Under the pieces are notes generated by a model. That model searched no databases, was not told the DNA's origin, and saw nothing but the letters and a program-made list of their open reading frames with translations. A program made the position numbers and the translations under genes. A stretch of 64,000 nt of DNA from SIG565 sp045613385 (GTDB lineage Bacteria > Bacillota > Clostridia > Oscillospirales > Acutalibacteraceae), in the NCBI GenBank assembly GCA_045613385.1, contig JAZLAW010000020.1, positions 1 through 64,000 on the forward strand, in the 5' to 3' direction. Numbering within the stretch: the stretch's first letter is position 1; each line of letters begins with the position of its first letter. Below, piece by piece: positions 7,502-15,937 of this stretch.

Positions 7502-8762
7502 CGAAACTTTAAATTATATTCATTCGGTCAGCAATTTTTTCTGCAAACCCGGGCTCAGTCGCATACAGAAATTATGCGATTTTCTGGGCAATCCGCAAGA
7601 TACACTTAAATTTATACACGTAGCAGGTACAAACGGTAAAGGCTCTTTTTGTGCTATGTTATCTCAGATTTTAATTGATGCAGGATACAAAGTCGGAACA
7701 TATACATCCCCGTATATTCTTGAATTTAACGAACGAATTTCAATAAACGGTGAGATGATTAGTAATGGTGATTTGACCGAAATTTGTGAATATATAAAAC
7801 CTTTTGCCGACCAAATGGAAGATAAGGTAACGGAATTCGAACTGATTACAGCCATTGCTTTTGAATATTTTCGCAGAGAAAAATGCGATATAGTCGTACT
7901 CGAGTGTGGACTTGGCGGAAAATACGATGCAACAAACATTATCACCACACCCGTTCTTTCTGTTATTACAGGGGTTGATTTTGACCACCAGAATTTCTTG
8001 GGCAATACTATAGAGCAGATTGCTGATGAAAAATCAGGAATTATCAAAAACGGCATTCGTTGTCTTTGGTGTGGCGATTCACACGCAGCAGAAAAAATAA
8101 TTGAAAATACCGCCAAAAGTAAAAATTCCGAATTAGTCAGGTCAAACCACAATGAAATTAAAATTTTGAAAACCCATTTAGACGGAACCGAATTTGATTT
8201 CGCGGATTTAAAAAATCTTTTCATACCGCTTCTTAGCCTTTATCAACCCTATAATGCCGCAAATGCTATAACCGCGGCAAAATTACTTAATAAAAGCGGA
8301 TTTACTATTAGGGAAGAAAATATAAAAAATGGACTTCGAAAAGTTCGTTGGAAGGCCCGTTTTGAAGTAATTAATTCTTCTCCCCTTGTTATTTTTGACG
8401 GCTCACATAATCCGCAAGGTGTTTGTGCTACTATAGACAGTATAAAGCATTACTTTGATAACAAAAAAGTAAATATTTTAACGGGCGTTATGAAAGATAA
8501 GGACTACCGCTTTATAGCAAAAACCATAAGCGAAGTAGCAGATAATGTTTACTGCATTACACCCGACAATCCAAGAGCTTTGACTGCCGAAGAATATTGT
8601 TCTGTTTTTCAAGAACTCGGCACAACTGCATTCTCGTTTAATAATATAAAGTCAGCTCTAAATTCTGCATTATCAAATAATAATATACCTTTAATATGTA
8701 TGGGTTCACTTTATATGTACGGTGAAATATATAATATTATAAATGAAAACTCCGGTAACTAA
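7491..8762 (+). CDS. folC: Folylpolyglutamate synthase / dihydrofolate synthase
   Basis: Adds glutamates to folates (and possibly makes dihydrofolate), trapping imported folate in the cytosol. The 423-residue Mur-ligase-like protein has the P-loop AGTNGKGSF near residue 45, then TSPYILEFNERI, VDFDHQNFLG and the C-terminal domain signature FDGSHNPQG. It begins with ATG inside the end of folT, implying coupled translation and control by the same THF riboswitch. Uptake by FolT and retention by FolC form a salvage unit. Confidence 0.95.
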   Translation: MNYNETLNYIHSVSNFFCKPGLSRIQKLCDFLGNPQDTLKFIHVAGTNGKGSFCAMLSQILIDAGYKVGTYTSPYILEFNERISINGEMISNGDLTEICEYIKPFADQMEDKVTEFELITAIAFEYFRREKCDIVVLECGLGGKYDATNIITTPVLSVITGVDFDHQNFLGNTIEQIADEKSGIIKNGIRCLWCGDSHAAEKIIENTAKSKNSELVRSNHNEIKILKTHLDGTEFDFADLKNLFIPLLSLYQPYNAANAITAAKLLNKSGFTIREENIKNGLRKVRWKARFEVINSSPLVIFDGSHNPQGVCATIDSIKHYFDNKKVNILTGVMKDKDYRFIAKTISEVADNVYCITPDNPRALTAEEYCSVFQELGTTAFSFNNIKSALNSALSNNNIPLICMGSLYMYGEIYNIINENSGN

Positions 8763-8776
8763 TCCGGAGTTTTTTT
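8746..8776 (+). terminator. Terminator of folT-folC, overlapping the stop codon
   Basis: A perfect 10-bp stem (8746-8755 with 8764-8773) closes an 8-nt loop and is followed by T to 8776. The folC TAA (8760-8762) lies in the loop. Confidence 0.85.
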
Positions 8777-8847
8777 GTAACACAAAATTATTGCCTACAT
8801 ACTATGTTATAGAAGTTTATCTTCAATTTTTTGTATGGAGGCTTTTT

Positions 8848-9669
8848 ATGGCAGACATTAGAAATGATGTTCAAAACGGTAACTGCGGCTTTCGTGATGC
8901 TTGTTGTATTGATGCCGGAAGAGTCTATGACTCCTGCTGCGACCGAGATTGCGTAGAAGATTTAAGGTGTTACTTTACACCGGAAGGTCAAAATTACATT
9001 GAAAGAGCTATTAGCGTAAAAATTAAAAGCGCAGAAGTTCTTAATGTCTATATCCACGTAGAACCCGTTAATTTTAACCGCGGTTTCTATTCCTGTGATT
9101 TAACCTTCCTGTTTCTCATTGATTTCGATGTGTATCTTACGCCGCACTCCTGCCCCACCTGCATTAAAGGACTTGCGAGTTTTAATAAACGCGTAATTCT
9201 ATTCGGCAGCGATGGAAATGTTAAGATTTTCTCAAACACAGTATCCGAAGACAGTTGCGATATTTCTTCCAAACGCACAAGCAATATGCCAAAGTGCGTA
9301 GTTCAGAGCGTTGACCCGATTCCGCTTGGTTGTCGTTTAGGTCAGGTAAAAGATGCTTGTGAATGTATAGGTGTTATACCAACTTTTGTCAACGAGCTTT
9401 TGGGCGGTCAGGTAATCGGAAACTGTGAATGCGGAACGCCCACGGTTTATGTAACATTAGGTCTTTTCAGTGTTGTACAGTTAATACGTAACGTACAAAT
9501 GCTTATTCCTGTATATGATTTCTGCATACCGGAAAAACAATGCACAGACACTACCGACCAACCCTGCGACATTTTCAAAAAGATTAAGTTCCCCACAGAT
9601 GACTTTTTCCCACCGCACAACTTTGAATCAAACGATATTGGTTGCGGTTGTAACGAGCAAGATGCATAA
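8848..9669 (+). CDS. Cysteine-rich conserved clostridial protein of unknown function
   Basis: This 273-residue soluble protein has no signal peptide or membrane helix and contains 22 cysteines. They include CC pairs (DACCID, DSCCDRDC), CxxC (SCPTC) and CxC motifs (CEC, NCECG, GCGC). The middle reads as a beta-rich domain (AEVLNVYIHVEPVNFNRGFY). I recall similar uncharacterised proteins in other Clostridia, but I cannot assign a function. Cysteine-rich cytosolic proteins in spore formers are often coat components that become cross-linked, so a spore-coat role is a guess. The start at 8848 has GGAGG 8 bp upstream; longer frames from 8743 cross the folC terminator and were rejected. It lies alone between two terminators. 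Confidence 0.85.
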   Translation: MADIRNDVQNGNCGFRDACCIDAGRVYDSCCDRDCVEDLRCYFTPEGQNYIERAISVKIKSAEVLNVYIHVEPVNFNRGFYSCDLTFLFLIDFDVYLTPHSCPTCIKGLASFNKRVILFGSDGNVKIFSNTVSEDSCDISSKRTSNMPKCVVQSVDPIPLGCRLGQVKDACECIGVIPTFVNELLGGQVIGNCECGTPTVYVTLGLFSVVQLIRNVQMLIPVYDFCIPEKQCTDTTDQPCDIFKKIKFPTDDFFPPHNFESNDIGCGCNEQDA

Positions 9670-9673
9670 AGCG

Positions 9674-9705
9674 AAAAGGAGACATAAAGCTATGTCTCCT
9701 TTTTT
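9674..9705. terminator. Bidirectional terminator between convergent genes
   Basis: A perfect 13-bp stem (9674-9686 with 9691-9703), an AAGC loop, and T-runs on both sides serve the cysteine-rich gene (plus) and the mutase gene (minus). Confidence 0.9.
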
Positions 9706-9706
9706 A

Positions 9707-11182
9707 TTATTTATAATTTGTTAAATCCAGTTCTTCAAACTTTAAGAAGAACTCCTTAAAGAATTCAACGTTTTTCCCTGTGCCGCCTACAGTATCACTC
9801 TCAAAGTTTATCGGCATAACCGGGTCATGTACGCTAAGTCTTAAAAGCATCCAACCATACGGCGTTGTAATTCGGATACCTTCGCGATTATCATCGGCAA
9901 TGATACAGTCTTTATTGTTTTTAGCAAATTCTTCTAAATCGGCAATAACCTGTATACCGTAAGACTTAAAATCATCCGCTAATATAGTAAGTCGGATTTC
10001 CTTTTCTTCGACCGCCATTCTAAGCGGAGAAAGAATTTCTTCAAACCGTTTGCCTTTAGCAAGTTCAATAACTATTTTGGTAGCTAAATATGCGCCATCA
10101 TCAAGAAAATAGTTTTCTTGGAGCGCGGCGTGACCGCTTGTTTCAATAGCCAACGGGCAACAAACTCCGCTATCACAAAGTTCTATTGCCTTGTTTATAA
10201 CGTTCTTATAGCCGCGTTTATAACGGTAATGAACACCGCCTAAATACTGTTCGATATATTCCTTTAATCCATCTGAGGTTACAGAGTCTGTAACAACTGT
10301 CGCACCGGGGTTAGACTGCATAACGATATATGAGGCTAATGCTACGAGCCTGTTACGGTTAATTTCGTTGCCGAAACTATCAACACAACCTGCCCTGTCT
10401 ACATCTGTGTCAAAAATTATACCCAAATCGGCGTTACTTTTGACCACCGCAGAACAGATGCTTTCCATAGCCTGTTTATTTTCCGGATTAGGTATATGAT
10501 TAGGGAACATTCCATTAGGTTCTAAAAACTGACTGCCTGAAATATCTGCACCCAAAGGCTTCAATACATTAAGCGCATAGAAACCACCCGCGCCGTTTCC
10601 CGCATCAACTATAATGTGATAATTCTTAAGCGGTAAATCGTTTTCTGCCTTTCCTACCGATTCACAAATCATCCTGCGCAGACGTGCGGCATAGGTAGTC
10701 ATATAATCAATTTTTTCGATTTTACCATCCGCAAGGTCCGGTCTTATACCATCATTCGCAAGGGCAACAATTTCAGAAATATCCGAAAAATCAAGTCCGC
10801 CGTCTTTTGTGAAAAACTTAAGACCGTTGCGGTCAAAAGGATGATGACTTGCCGTAATCTGAATAGAAGCATCACAATCTATATCTATAGTTGTCATAAA
10901 CATTGCAGGGGTTGATGCAAGTGAACAATCAAAAATATGTACACCCGCGCACAATAGGCGGCTGACTGCCGCAGTTTTTATCATACCTGCAGTAATTCTT
11001 GAATCGTGACCGATTGCAATTTTTAATTCGTTTGGCTTCTTACCAATCTTTTGCGATAACCATACAATAAATGCATCGGTAATATCCATAACTGCATTTT
11101 CGGTCAGATTTACTTTGTTGCCGCCCTTATCGGAAGCAACACCGCGAATATCCGTACCGCTTTTAAGTTCATTATAATTCAT
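9707..11182 (-). CDS. Phosphomannomutase/phosphoglucomutase
   Basis: An alpha-D-phosphohexomutase that interconverts hexose 1- and 6-phosphates for cell-wall and exopolysaccharide sugar nucleotides. The active-site phosphoserine loop reads ITASHHPFDRNG (His for Asn of the usual TASHNP). The Mg2+ loop is FDTDVDRAG, the sugar-recognition loop ETSGHAA, and the C-terminal phosphate-binding domain is present. The start chosen is ATG 11182, with AAAGGG 8 bp upstream; a GTG three codons earlier is less likely, giving 491 residues. It follows a 46-codon membrane gene by 15 bp. Glucose versus mannose preference cannot be read from sequence alone. Confidence 0.9.
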   Translation of the reverse strand: MNYNELKSGTDIRGVASDKGGNKVNLTENAVMDITDAFIVWLSQKIGKKPNELKIAIGHDSRITAGMIKTAAVSRLLCAGVHIFDCSLASTPAMFMTTIDIDCDASIQITASHHPFDRNGLKFFTKDGGLDFSDISEIVALANDGIRPDLADGKIEKIDYMTTYAARLRRMICESVGKAENDLPLKNYHIIVDAGNGAGGFYALNVLKPLGADISGSQFLEPNGMFPNHIPNPENKQAMESICSAVVKSNADLGIIFDTDVDRAGCVDSFGNEINRNRLVALASYIVMQSNPGATVVTDSVTSDGLKEYIEQYLGGVHYRYKRGYKNVINKAIELCDSGVCCPLAIETSGHAALQENYFLDDGAYLATKIVIELAKGKRFEEILSPLRMAVEEKEIRLTILADDFKSYGIQVIADLEEFAKNNKDCIIADDNREGIRITTPYGWMLLRLSVHDPVMPINFESDTVGGTGKNVEFFKEFFLKFEELDLTNYK

Positions 11183-11197
11183 TATATACACCCTTTT

Positions 11198-11338
11198 CTA
11201 TCTGAATGCTCCTGCAAAATAACCCGCCGAAATAAAGCCGAACACCACCAAGAGTATCGCAATGGTTGTGAGAATCACGGTTTTTAAAAAAATGCCGAGA
11301 TTTGATGCGGGAGTATTATTTCTTTTTTCTTTATTCAT
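11198..11338 (-). CDS. Small single-pass membrane protein, 46 residues
   Basis: This short frame starts with ATG at 11338, just after TTGGGTGATAAT, and ends with TAG 15 bp before the mutase start. It encodes a charged N-terminus (MNKEKRNN), then a single hydrophobic helix (about residues 19-42, VILTTIAILLVVFGFISAG) and a short tail ending FR. No family is recognised. Its position and spacing suggest co-transcription with the mutase gene. Confidence 0.6.
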   Translation of the reverse strand: MNKEKRNNTPASNLGIFLKTVILTTIAILLVVFGFISAGYFAGAFR

Positions 11339-11409
11339 ATTATCACCCAATATATTATTATCGGGTAATCAAAATTGTATACAACAGTCAGTAAGTTGGG
11401 AGACGGAAT

Positions 11410-11748
11410 ATGATACATAAACCCGCAGTCAAAGCACTTGCAAATATAAAACAGGTAATAATGTTCGAATTCAACTGCAGCGAAAACCTGATTTTCTTCG
11501 CAGAGCGATTTTACAAAACTGAACGAAAAAAAAGAATTCAAAACGACCTGTTTATTTATAAAAACAAATATCGTTTGCTTTTTTATTGCAAAAAAAAATA
11601 TGTAGAAGAGCTACTCAAATTCTCCGAACTTGTGGATAAAATTTCTTTTTTATCAACTGATATTGCTATAACCCACGAACACGCAAGGCGCATTTGCGAA
11701 AAAAACGCAACCGAAAAGTTAGGAAAAGCGTTTCTTAAAAAGTCTTAA
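11410..11748 (+). CDS. Hypothetical protein, weak MecA C-domain likeness
   Basis: This 112-residue lysine-rich protein starts at ATG 11410, 6 bp after GGGAGACGG. It is divergent from the small membrane gene and converges with rpe, overlapping it by 14 bp. Early FEFNCSENLIFFAERF, then LFIYKNKYRLLFY and the closing THEHARRICEKNATEKLG, resemble in order the C-terminal half of clostridial MecA adaptor proteins (YKY-type strand, then an EHG helix). The match is by eye and weak. MecA adaptors deliver substrates to ClpCP; function here is unproven. Confidence 0.65.
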   Translation: MIHKPAVKALANIKQVIMFEFNCSENLIFFAERFYKTERKKRIQNDLFIYKNKYRLLFYCKKKYVEELLKFSELVDKISFLSTDIAITHEHARRICEKNATEKLGKAFLKKS

Positions 11749-12379
11749 GAGAATTAACGCAAGATTTCATATCATCTGCTGAGAATATAAAGCTTCCCGC
11801 AACTAAAACTGTAGCACCCGCTTCCACCGCAAGTCGCGCGGTATCTGCATTAATGCCGCCATCAACTTCGATTTCAATATTAAGATTGCGTCTTTTTATT
11901 TCATCTCTTAACTTACTTAATTTTCCAAGCGCAGAATCCATAAATTTCTGTCCGCCAAAGCCTGGCCCAACCGACATTACAAGCACCATATCGCAAAGCG
12001 GAAGATACTCATATATTTCTTCAGGTTCAGTGCACGGTTTTATGGTAAGGCATGATTTACAGCCTAATCTTCGGATTTCGGTTAAGGTCTCCGCTACATC
12101 AGAACCCGCCTCATAATGAAATCCCAGATAATCTGAAACCTCGGCGAATTCTTTTATATAACGGTGCGGTCTGTCAATCATTAAATGAACATCCAACGGT
12201 TTTTTTGAATGCTTTTTAATAGATTTTATAACAGGTACACCAAAAGAAATGTTTGGCACAAAAATGCCATCCATAACATCAAGATGCCACATATCGACAC
12301 CTGCATTTTCTAATTTTTCTATTTGCTCACCAAGCTCAAGAAAATCAGCCGATAAAACCGATGGTGAAATTTTTAACAT
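11735..12379 (-). CDS. rpe: Ribulose-phosphate 3-epimerase
   Basis: Interconverts ribulose 5-phosphate and xylulose 5-phosphate in the pentose phosphate pathway. The 214-residue TIM barrel starts with PSVLSADF, has the metal and catalytic segments HLDVMDGIFVPNISFG and DVHLMI, the phosphate loop MSVGPGFGGQKF, and catalytic Asp in EVDGGIN. Length is normal. It has a strong promoter of its own at 12410-12438. Confidence 0.97.
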   Translation of the reverse strand: MLKISPSVLSADFLELGEQIEKLENAGVDMWHLDVMDGIFVPNISFGVPVIKSIKKHSKKPLDVHLMIDRPHRYIKEFAEVSDYLGFHYEAGSDVAETLTEIRRLGCKSCLTIKPCTEPEEIYEYLPLCDMVLVMSVGPGFGGQKFMDSALGKLSKLRDEIKRRNLNIEIEVDGGINADTARLAVEAGATVLVAGSFIFSADDMKSCVNSLKTF

Positions 12380-12409
12380 TGTAATATCCCCTTTTTATAT
12401 ACTATACAT

Positions 12410-12438
12410 ATTTTAATATATTAGTAATTTCTTGTCAA
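12410..12438 (-). promoter_or_regulatory. Promoter of rpe
   Basis: On the minus strand a perfect TTGACA is followed after 17 bp by TAAAAT, about 30 bp upstream of the rpe start and ribosome binding site AAAGGGG. Confidence 0.75.
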
Positions 12439-12456
12439 CAATACACGACCAAAAAT

Positions 12457-12488
12457 AAAAAAACTGTAGCCTAATCTACAGTTTTTTT
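12457..12488 (-). terminator. Terminator of the MGMT-like gene, containing its stop codon
   Basis: A CTGTAG/CTACAG stem extended by A7/T7 (12457-12469 with 12476-12488) has a 6-nt loop. The TAG of the MGMT-like gene forms part of the stem, and seven T follow on the minus strand. Confidence 0.85.
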
Positions 12489-12793
12489 ATACAATATTCT
12501 TCCATAATTACTCTGCCGTCTGTATCAAAGCCTACGCCCTCACTCTCCAGCAAAGACCTTTGCGCGTTGCTTCCGCCGAACACAAAGGCAGTCGACACTT
12601 CTCCAAACCTATTTACTACCCGATGACAAGGTATTTTCTCAGGGTCAGGATTAACATGCAGAGCATACCCCACCACCTGAGACCAGTGTGGATTTCCTGC
12701 AAGACGTGCCACCTGTCCGTAGGTTGCAACTTTTCCCTTTGGTATTGATTTAACAACTTCATATATTTTCTCAAAAGTATTCAATAAAGACAC
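12476..12793 (-). CDS. MGMT-family protein (methylated-DNA-cysteine methyltransferase domain)
   Basis: This 105-residue protein consists only of the C-terminal DNA-binding/active-site domain of O6-alkylguanine-DNA alkyltransferase. It keeps the acceptor Cys in PCHRVVN, so it is not an alkyltransferase-like (ATL) protein, in which Trp replaces Cys. The helix-turn-helix segment GKVATYGQVARLAG and the following VGYALHVNP are clear. Full Ada/Ogt enzymes have an extra N-terminal domain, so this is a minimal form that may repair alkylated guanine or flag it. It lies 40 bp after engB on the same strand. Confidence 0.88.
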   Translation of the reverse strand: MSLLNTFEKIYEVVKSIPKGKVATYGQVARLAGNPHWSQVVGYALHVNPDPEKIPCHRVVNRFGEVSTAFVFGGSNAQRSLLESEGVGFDTDGRVIMEEYCIKKL

Positions 12794-12833
12794 CCCTTAT
12801 TTTATACTCTGTCAAACCAAGCAATAAAATTCA

Positions 12834-13421
12834 TTATTCAATAATGCTTTTTTCTATTATTTCCTTGATTTTCTCAATACCTTCACCATTTGATGCAGAA
12901 GTCGGGATAATCTCTACTCCATTCACTAACTCGCCTAACTCTTGCGGTATTTTTGAAAGCCTGTCATTATATTCTGTCTTGTTGAGTTTATCGCTTTTGG
13001 TCAGTAATATACAGTAGTTAATATTATAATGCTTAAGAAACTCAAGCATTGAAATATCAAATTCCGTAGCCGGATGCCGCATATCGATAAGTTGGAAAAC
13101 TATCGGGATATTTCTATTTGTTCTGAAATAGTTTTCCATAAGGCCGGACCACCGCTTACGCTCTTCAAAATTAACCTTTGCATAGCCATATCCCGGAAGG
13201 TCTACGATTCGTAGATTATCCAACTTATAAAAATTAACAGTTATCGTTTTTCCGGGTTTAGTACTGACACGCGCCAAAGATTTTCTACCAAGTGTTTTAT
13301 TTATAAGTGAAGATTTACCCACATTTGACCTGCCCGAAAAACAGATTTCAGGCAAGGTTGATGGAATTAACTGTTCACTTGTACCGAAAGCGCACTCAAA
13401 AACTACGTTATTATAATTCAT
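12834..13421 (-). CDS. engB: Ribosome biogenesis GTPase EngB (YsxC/YihA)
   Basis: A TRAFAC GTPase needed for late 50S subunit assembly. Motifs run in order: G1 GRSNVGKSSL, G3 DLPGYG, G4 TKSD and G5 SAS (TSASNGEG). The 195-residue length is typical. It follows lon by 8 bp, the usual lon-engB pairing in Firmicutes. Confidence 0.97.
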   Translation of the reverse strand: MNYNNVVFECAFGTSEQLIPSTLPEICFSGRSNVGKSSLINKTLGRKSLARVSTKPGKTITVNFYKLDNLRIVDLPGYGYAKVNFEERKRWSGLMENYFRTNRNIPIVFQLIDMRHPATEFDISMLEFLKHYNINYCILLTKSDKLNKTEYNDRLSKIPQELGELVNGVEIIPTSASNGEGIEKIKEIIEKSIIE

Positions 13422-13429
13422 TATCTCAC

Positions 13430-15823
13430 CTACTGATGAATTGTTACTGCATCGCTCTTAGAAATTGGCGAAATTTTTTCGGCAATGACTTCTTTTTCAA
13501 CCAATACAGATTTTAAAACCTTAAAAGCGTTTTTAACGGGTATAAATTTTATGTTTTTGCGGACAGTCTCATCAATTTCTGCCAAATCGGGCTCATTTTC
13601 GGCAGGAATAAACACTGTTTTTACCCCAGCCCTATATGCCGCCATTGCTTTTTCTTTCAGTCCGCCGATTGCAAGTACTCTGCCGCGGATTGAAATTTCA
13701 CCTGTCATCGCAGTGTCTCTGCGCACAGCCGCGCCCTTTAGCGCCGAAACAAGCGCTGTTGCAATGGTGATACCCGCTGATGGTCCATCTTTAGGAATCG
13801 CCGCCTGGGGTGCGTGGATATGGATATCTTTATTCTTATAAAAATCTGCTTCAATTCCTAATTCATCTGCATATGCGCGGACAAACGTAACCGCCGCCTT
13901 AGCCGACTCTTGCATAACGTTGCCAAGGTTACCCGTGAGTTCTATTTTACCGCTACCGGTACAAACCGCCACTTCAAGTGGCATAATTTCGCCGCCGACT
14001 GCAGTCCAGGCAAGTCCGTTAACAACTCCGATTTCATTTTCGGAAGATATTGTGTCCGGTAGATATTTTTTCTTGCCAAGCATTTTCTCAAGCATCTTTT
14101 CATCAACAGTGACTTTAGTATCTGTACCTTCGGTAATAATTTTGGCAGCCTTACGGCATACCGATGCAATTTCACGTTCGAATTTTCTAACGCCTGATTC
14201 TCTGGTATAAAAGTCGATAAGGGCATAAATTGCTTTATCGGTTAATTTAAAGTTTGCGCTACCCAAACCGTGCCTTATTGTCTGTTTTGAGACTAAATGT
14301 TTCTTTGCGATATGGAATTTTTCTTCTCGGGTATATGAAGAAAGTTCAATAACTTCCATTCTGTCAAGCAGTGGTGCCGGAATAGCATCTGCATTATTTG
14401 CTGTCGTGATAAAAAGCACCTTGCTTAAATCATACGGCATATCTACAAAATGGTCGGTAAAAGTAGCATTCTGCTCAGGGTCAAGTACTTCCAACAACGC
14501 AGATGATGGGTCTCCCTTATAATCATTGCCCAATTTATCAATCTCATCAAGAAGGATAAGCGGATTGCCGCTTCCCGCAGTTTTACAAGCACTAATAATT
14601 TTACCCGGCATTGCACCGATATAGGTTCTTCTATGTCCGCGTATTTCAGCTTCATCACGAATACCGCCCAATGATACACGCGCAAACTGTCTGCCGGTGC
14701 ATTCAGCTATAGTTTTACCAATGGATGTTTTACCAACCCCGGGCGGCCCTACAAGACAAATTATCTGTCCTTTTATTTCCGGCGCTAAAATATAAACGGC
14801 CAACATTTCTAAAATTCGTTGTTTTACCTTTTCCATACCGTAAAAATCTCTATCCAGTATTTTTGCGGCGCGTTTTATATTAACACGGGTATCGGTATAA
14901 CAATTCCAAGGCAGATTGAGACAGGTATCAAGATAAGAACGCACAACGACCGACTCATGCGCACCTTGGGGCATATGCATAAGTTTACCAAGTTCGGCAG
15001 TTAGTTTTTCTTTTACCGAATCGGGTGCATTAAGCGACTTAATTTTTGCAGAATATTCATCGAATTCACCAGCATCCTTATCATCACCATACAGTTCTGA
15101 ATTTATCGCGCGAATTTGTTCTCTCAGATAATACTCTCGCTGATTATCATCAATCTGTGATTTTACCTTTTCATTTATGTGACTATCTATTTCGAGTATC
15201 TCGGTCTCTTTTTTAAGAATATCAATTACTACTTTGATTCTCTTTACGGGATTGAGTTGTTCAAGGACATACTGTTTATCATCAAATGGCGCCTGAATAT
15301 TAAAGGCTATAAAATCAGCAAGATGGCCGATATTATCATCGGTCTCGACCGACATAGGTATATCAGGCGGCATTTTAGGTAATTTCTCGGCATAAAGTGA
15401 GAACTGCGCTTTGGCACGTCGAAGCAGAGTTTCAATATAAACCGGTCTGTTCTTAGGCTCAGTCTCAGGTATCTTTGCAATAACAGCTCTATAAAAATCT
15501 TCATCCTTATAAAAAGAACTGTGCGTTGCACGATAAAGCCCTTCTACCAAAACACTTGCCGTGTTATCCGGTCTTTTGAGAATCTGCGAAACACGTGCAA
15601 CACAACCCACTTCATAAAGGTTTTCTACGCTTGGTTCATCATCGCGAATATCTTTTTGAGTTGCAAGATACAGTAATTGTTTATTTTGCATAGCGTGGTT
15701 AAGCGCTTTTAAAGATATCGAACGACCAACATCAAAATGCATAAGCATACCGGGGAATAAAACCAAACCCCTTAACGCTAACACAGGTAAATTTTTTATA
15801 TCTTTTTCTATTTTTATACTCAT
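13430..15823 (-). CDS. lon: ATP-dependent protease Lon (LonA)
   Basis: A cytosolic AAA+ serine protease that degrades damaged and regulatory proteins. The N-terminal substrate domain covers about residues 1-210, the Walker A is GPPGVGKTS near residue 362, and Walker B is LILLDEIDK. The protease domain has the Ser/Lys dyad in PKDGPSAGITIA and LKEKAMAAYRAG. The 797-residue length is standard. It ends in TAG, showing that this genome uses UAG as a normal stop. Promoter at 15852-15880; no CIRCE or CtsR-like repeat was seen in front. Confidence 0.98.
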   Translation of the reverse strand: MSIKIEKDIKNLPVLALRGLVLFPGMLMHFDVGRSISLKALNHAMQNKQLLYLATQKDIRDDEPSVENLYEVGCVARVSQILKRPDNTASVLVEGLYRATHSSFYKDEDFYRAVIAKIPETEPKNRPVYIETLLRRAKAQFSLYAEKLPKMPPDIPMSVETDDNIGHLADFIAFNIQAPFDDKQYVLEQLNPVKRIKVVIDILKKETEILEIDSHINEKVKSQIDDNQREYYLREQIRAINSELYGDDKDAGEFDEYSAKIKSLNAPDSVKEKLTAELGKLMHMPQGAHESVVVRSYLDTCLNLPWNCYTDTRVNIKRAAKILDRDFYGMEKVKQRILEMLAVYILAPEIKGQIICLVGPPGVGKTSIGKTIAECTGRQFARVSLGGIRDEAEIRGHRRTYIGAMPGKIISACKTAGSGNPLILLDEIDKLGNDYKGDPSSALLEVLDPEQNATFTDHFVDMPYDLSKVLFITTANNADAIPAPLLDRMEVIELSSYTREEKFHIAKKHLVSKQTIRHGLGSANFKLTDKAIYALIDFYTRESGVRKFEREIASVCRKAAKIITEGTDTKVTVDEKMLEKMLGKKKYLPDTISSENEIGVVNGLAWTAVGGEIMPLEVAVCTGSGKIELTGNLGNVMQESAKAAVTFVRAYADELGIEADFYKNKDIHIHAPQAAIPKDGPSAGITIATALVSALKGAAVRRDTAMTGEISIRGRVLAIGGLKEKAMAAYRAGVKTVFIPAENEPDLAEIDETVRKNIKFIPVKNAFKVLKSVLVEKEVIAEKISPISKSDAVTIHQ

Positions 15824-15851
15824 CTTTTTCCTCCGTGGACATACTATATAT

Positions 15852-15880
15852 ATTCTACTAAAAATTTTCGGTTAGTTCAA
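15852..15880 (-). promoter_or_regulatory. Promoter of lon-engB
   Basis: On the minus strand TTGAAC, 17 bp, TAGAAT. The lon ribosome binding site GGAGGAA and ATG follow about 20 bp downstream. Confidence 0.65.
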
Positions 15881-15900
15881 TAGTATAATAGAAAAATATC

Positions 15901-15937
15901 AAAATAATAAGCACTTAAACTAAAAGTTTAAGTGCTT
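15901..15937 (-). terminator. Terminator of the pncB-lipoprotein-ABC unit
   Basis: A perfect 13-bp stem (15909-15921 with 15925-15937) has a 3-nt loop. The ABC gene's TAA is inside the 5' arm on the minus strand, and ATTATTTT follows. Confidence 0.7.

Noticed and set aside
7664..8224. 186-codon minus-strand frame opposite folC
   Set aside because: folC motifs are intact on the other strand; the antisense frame has no RBS or family resemblance.
8743..8847. Extended start for the cysteine-rich protein
   Set aside because: This stretch is the folC end and its terminator; ATG 8848 has GGAGG at the right distance.
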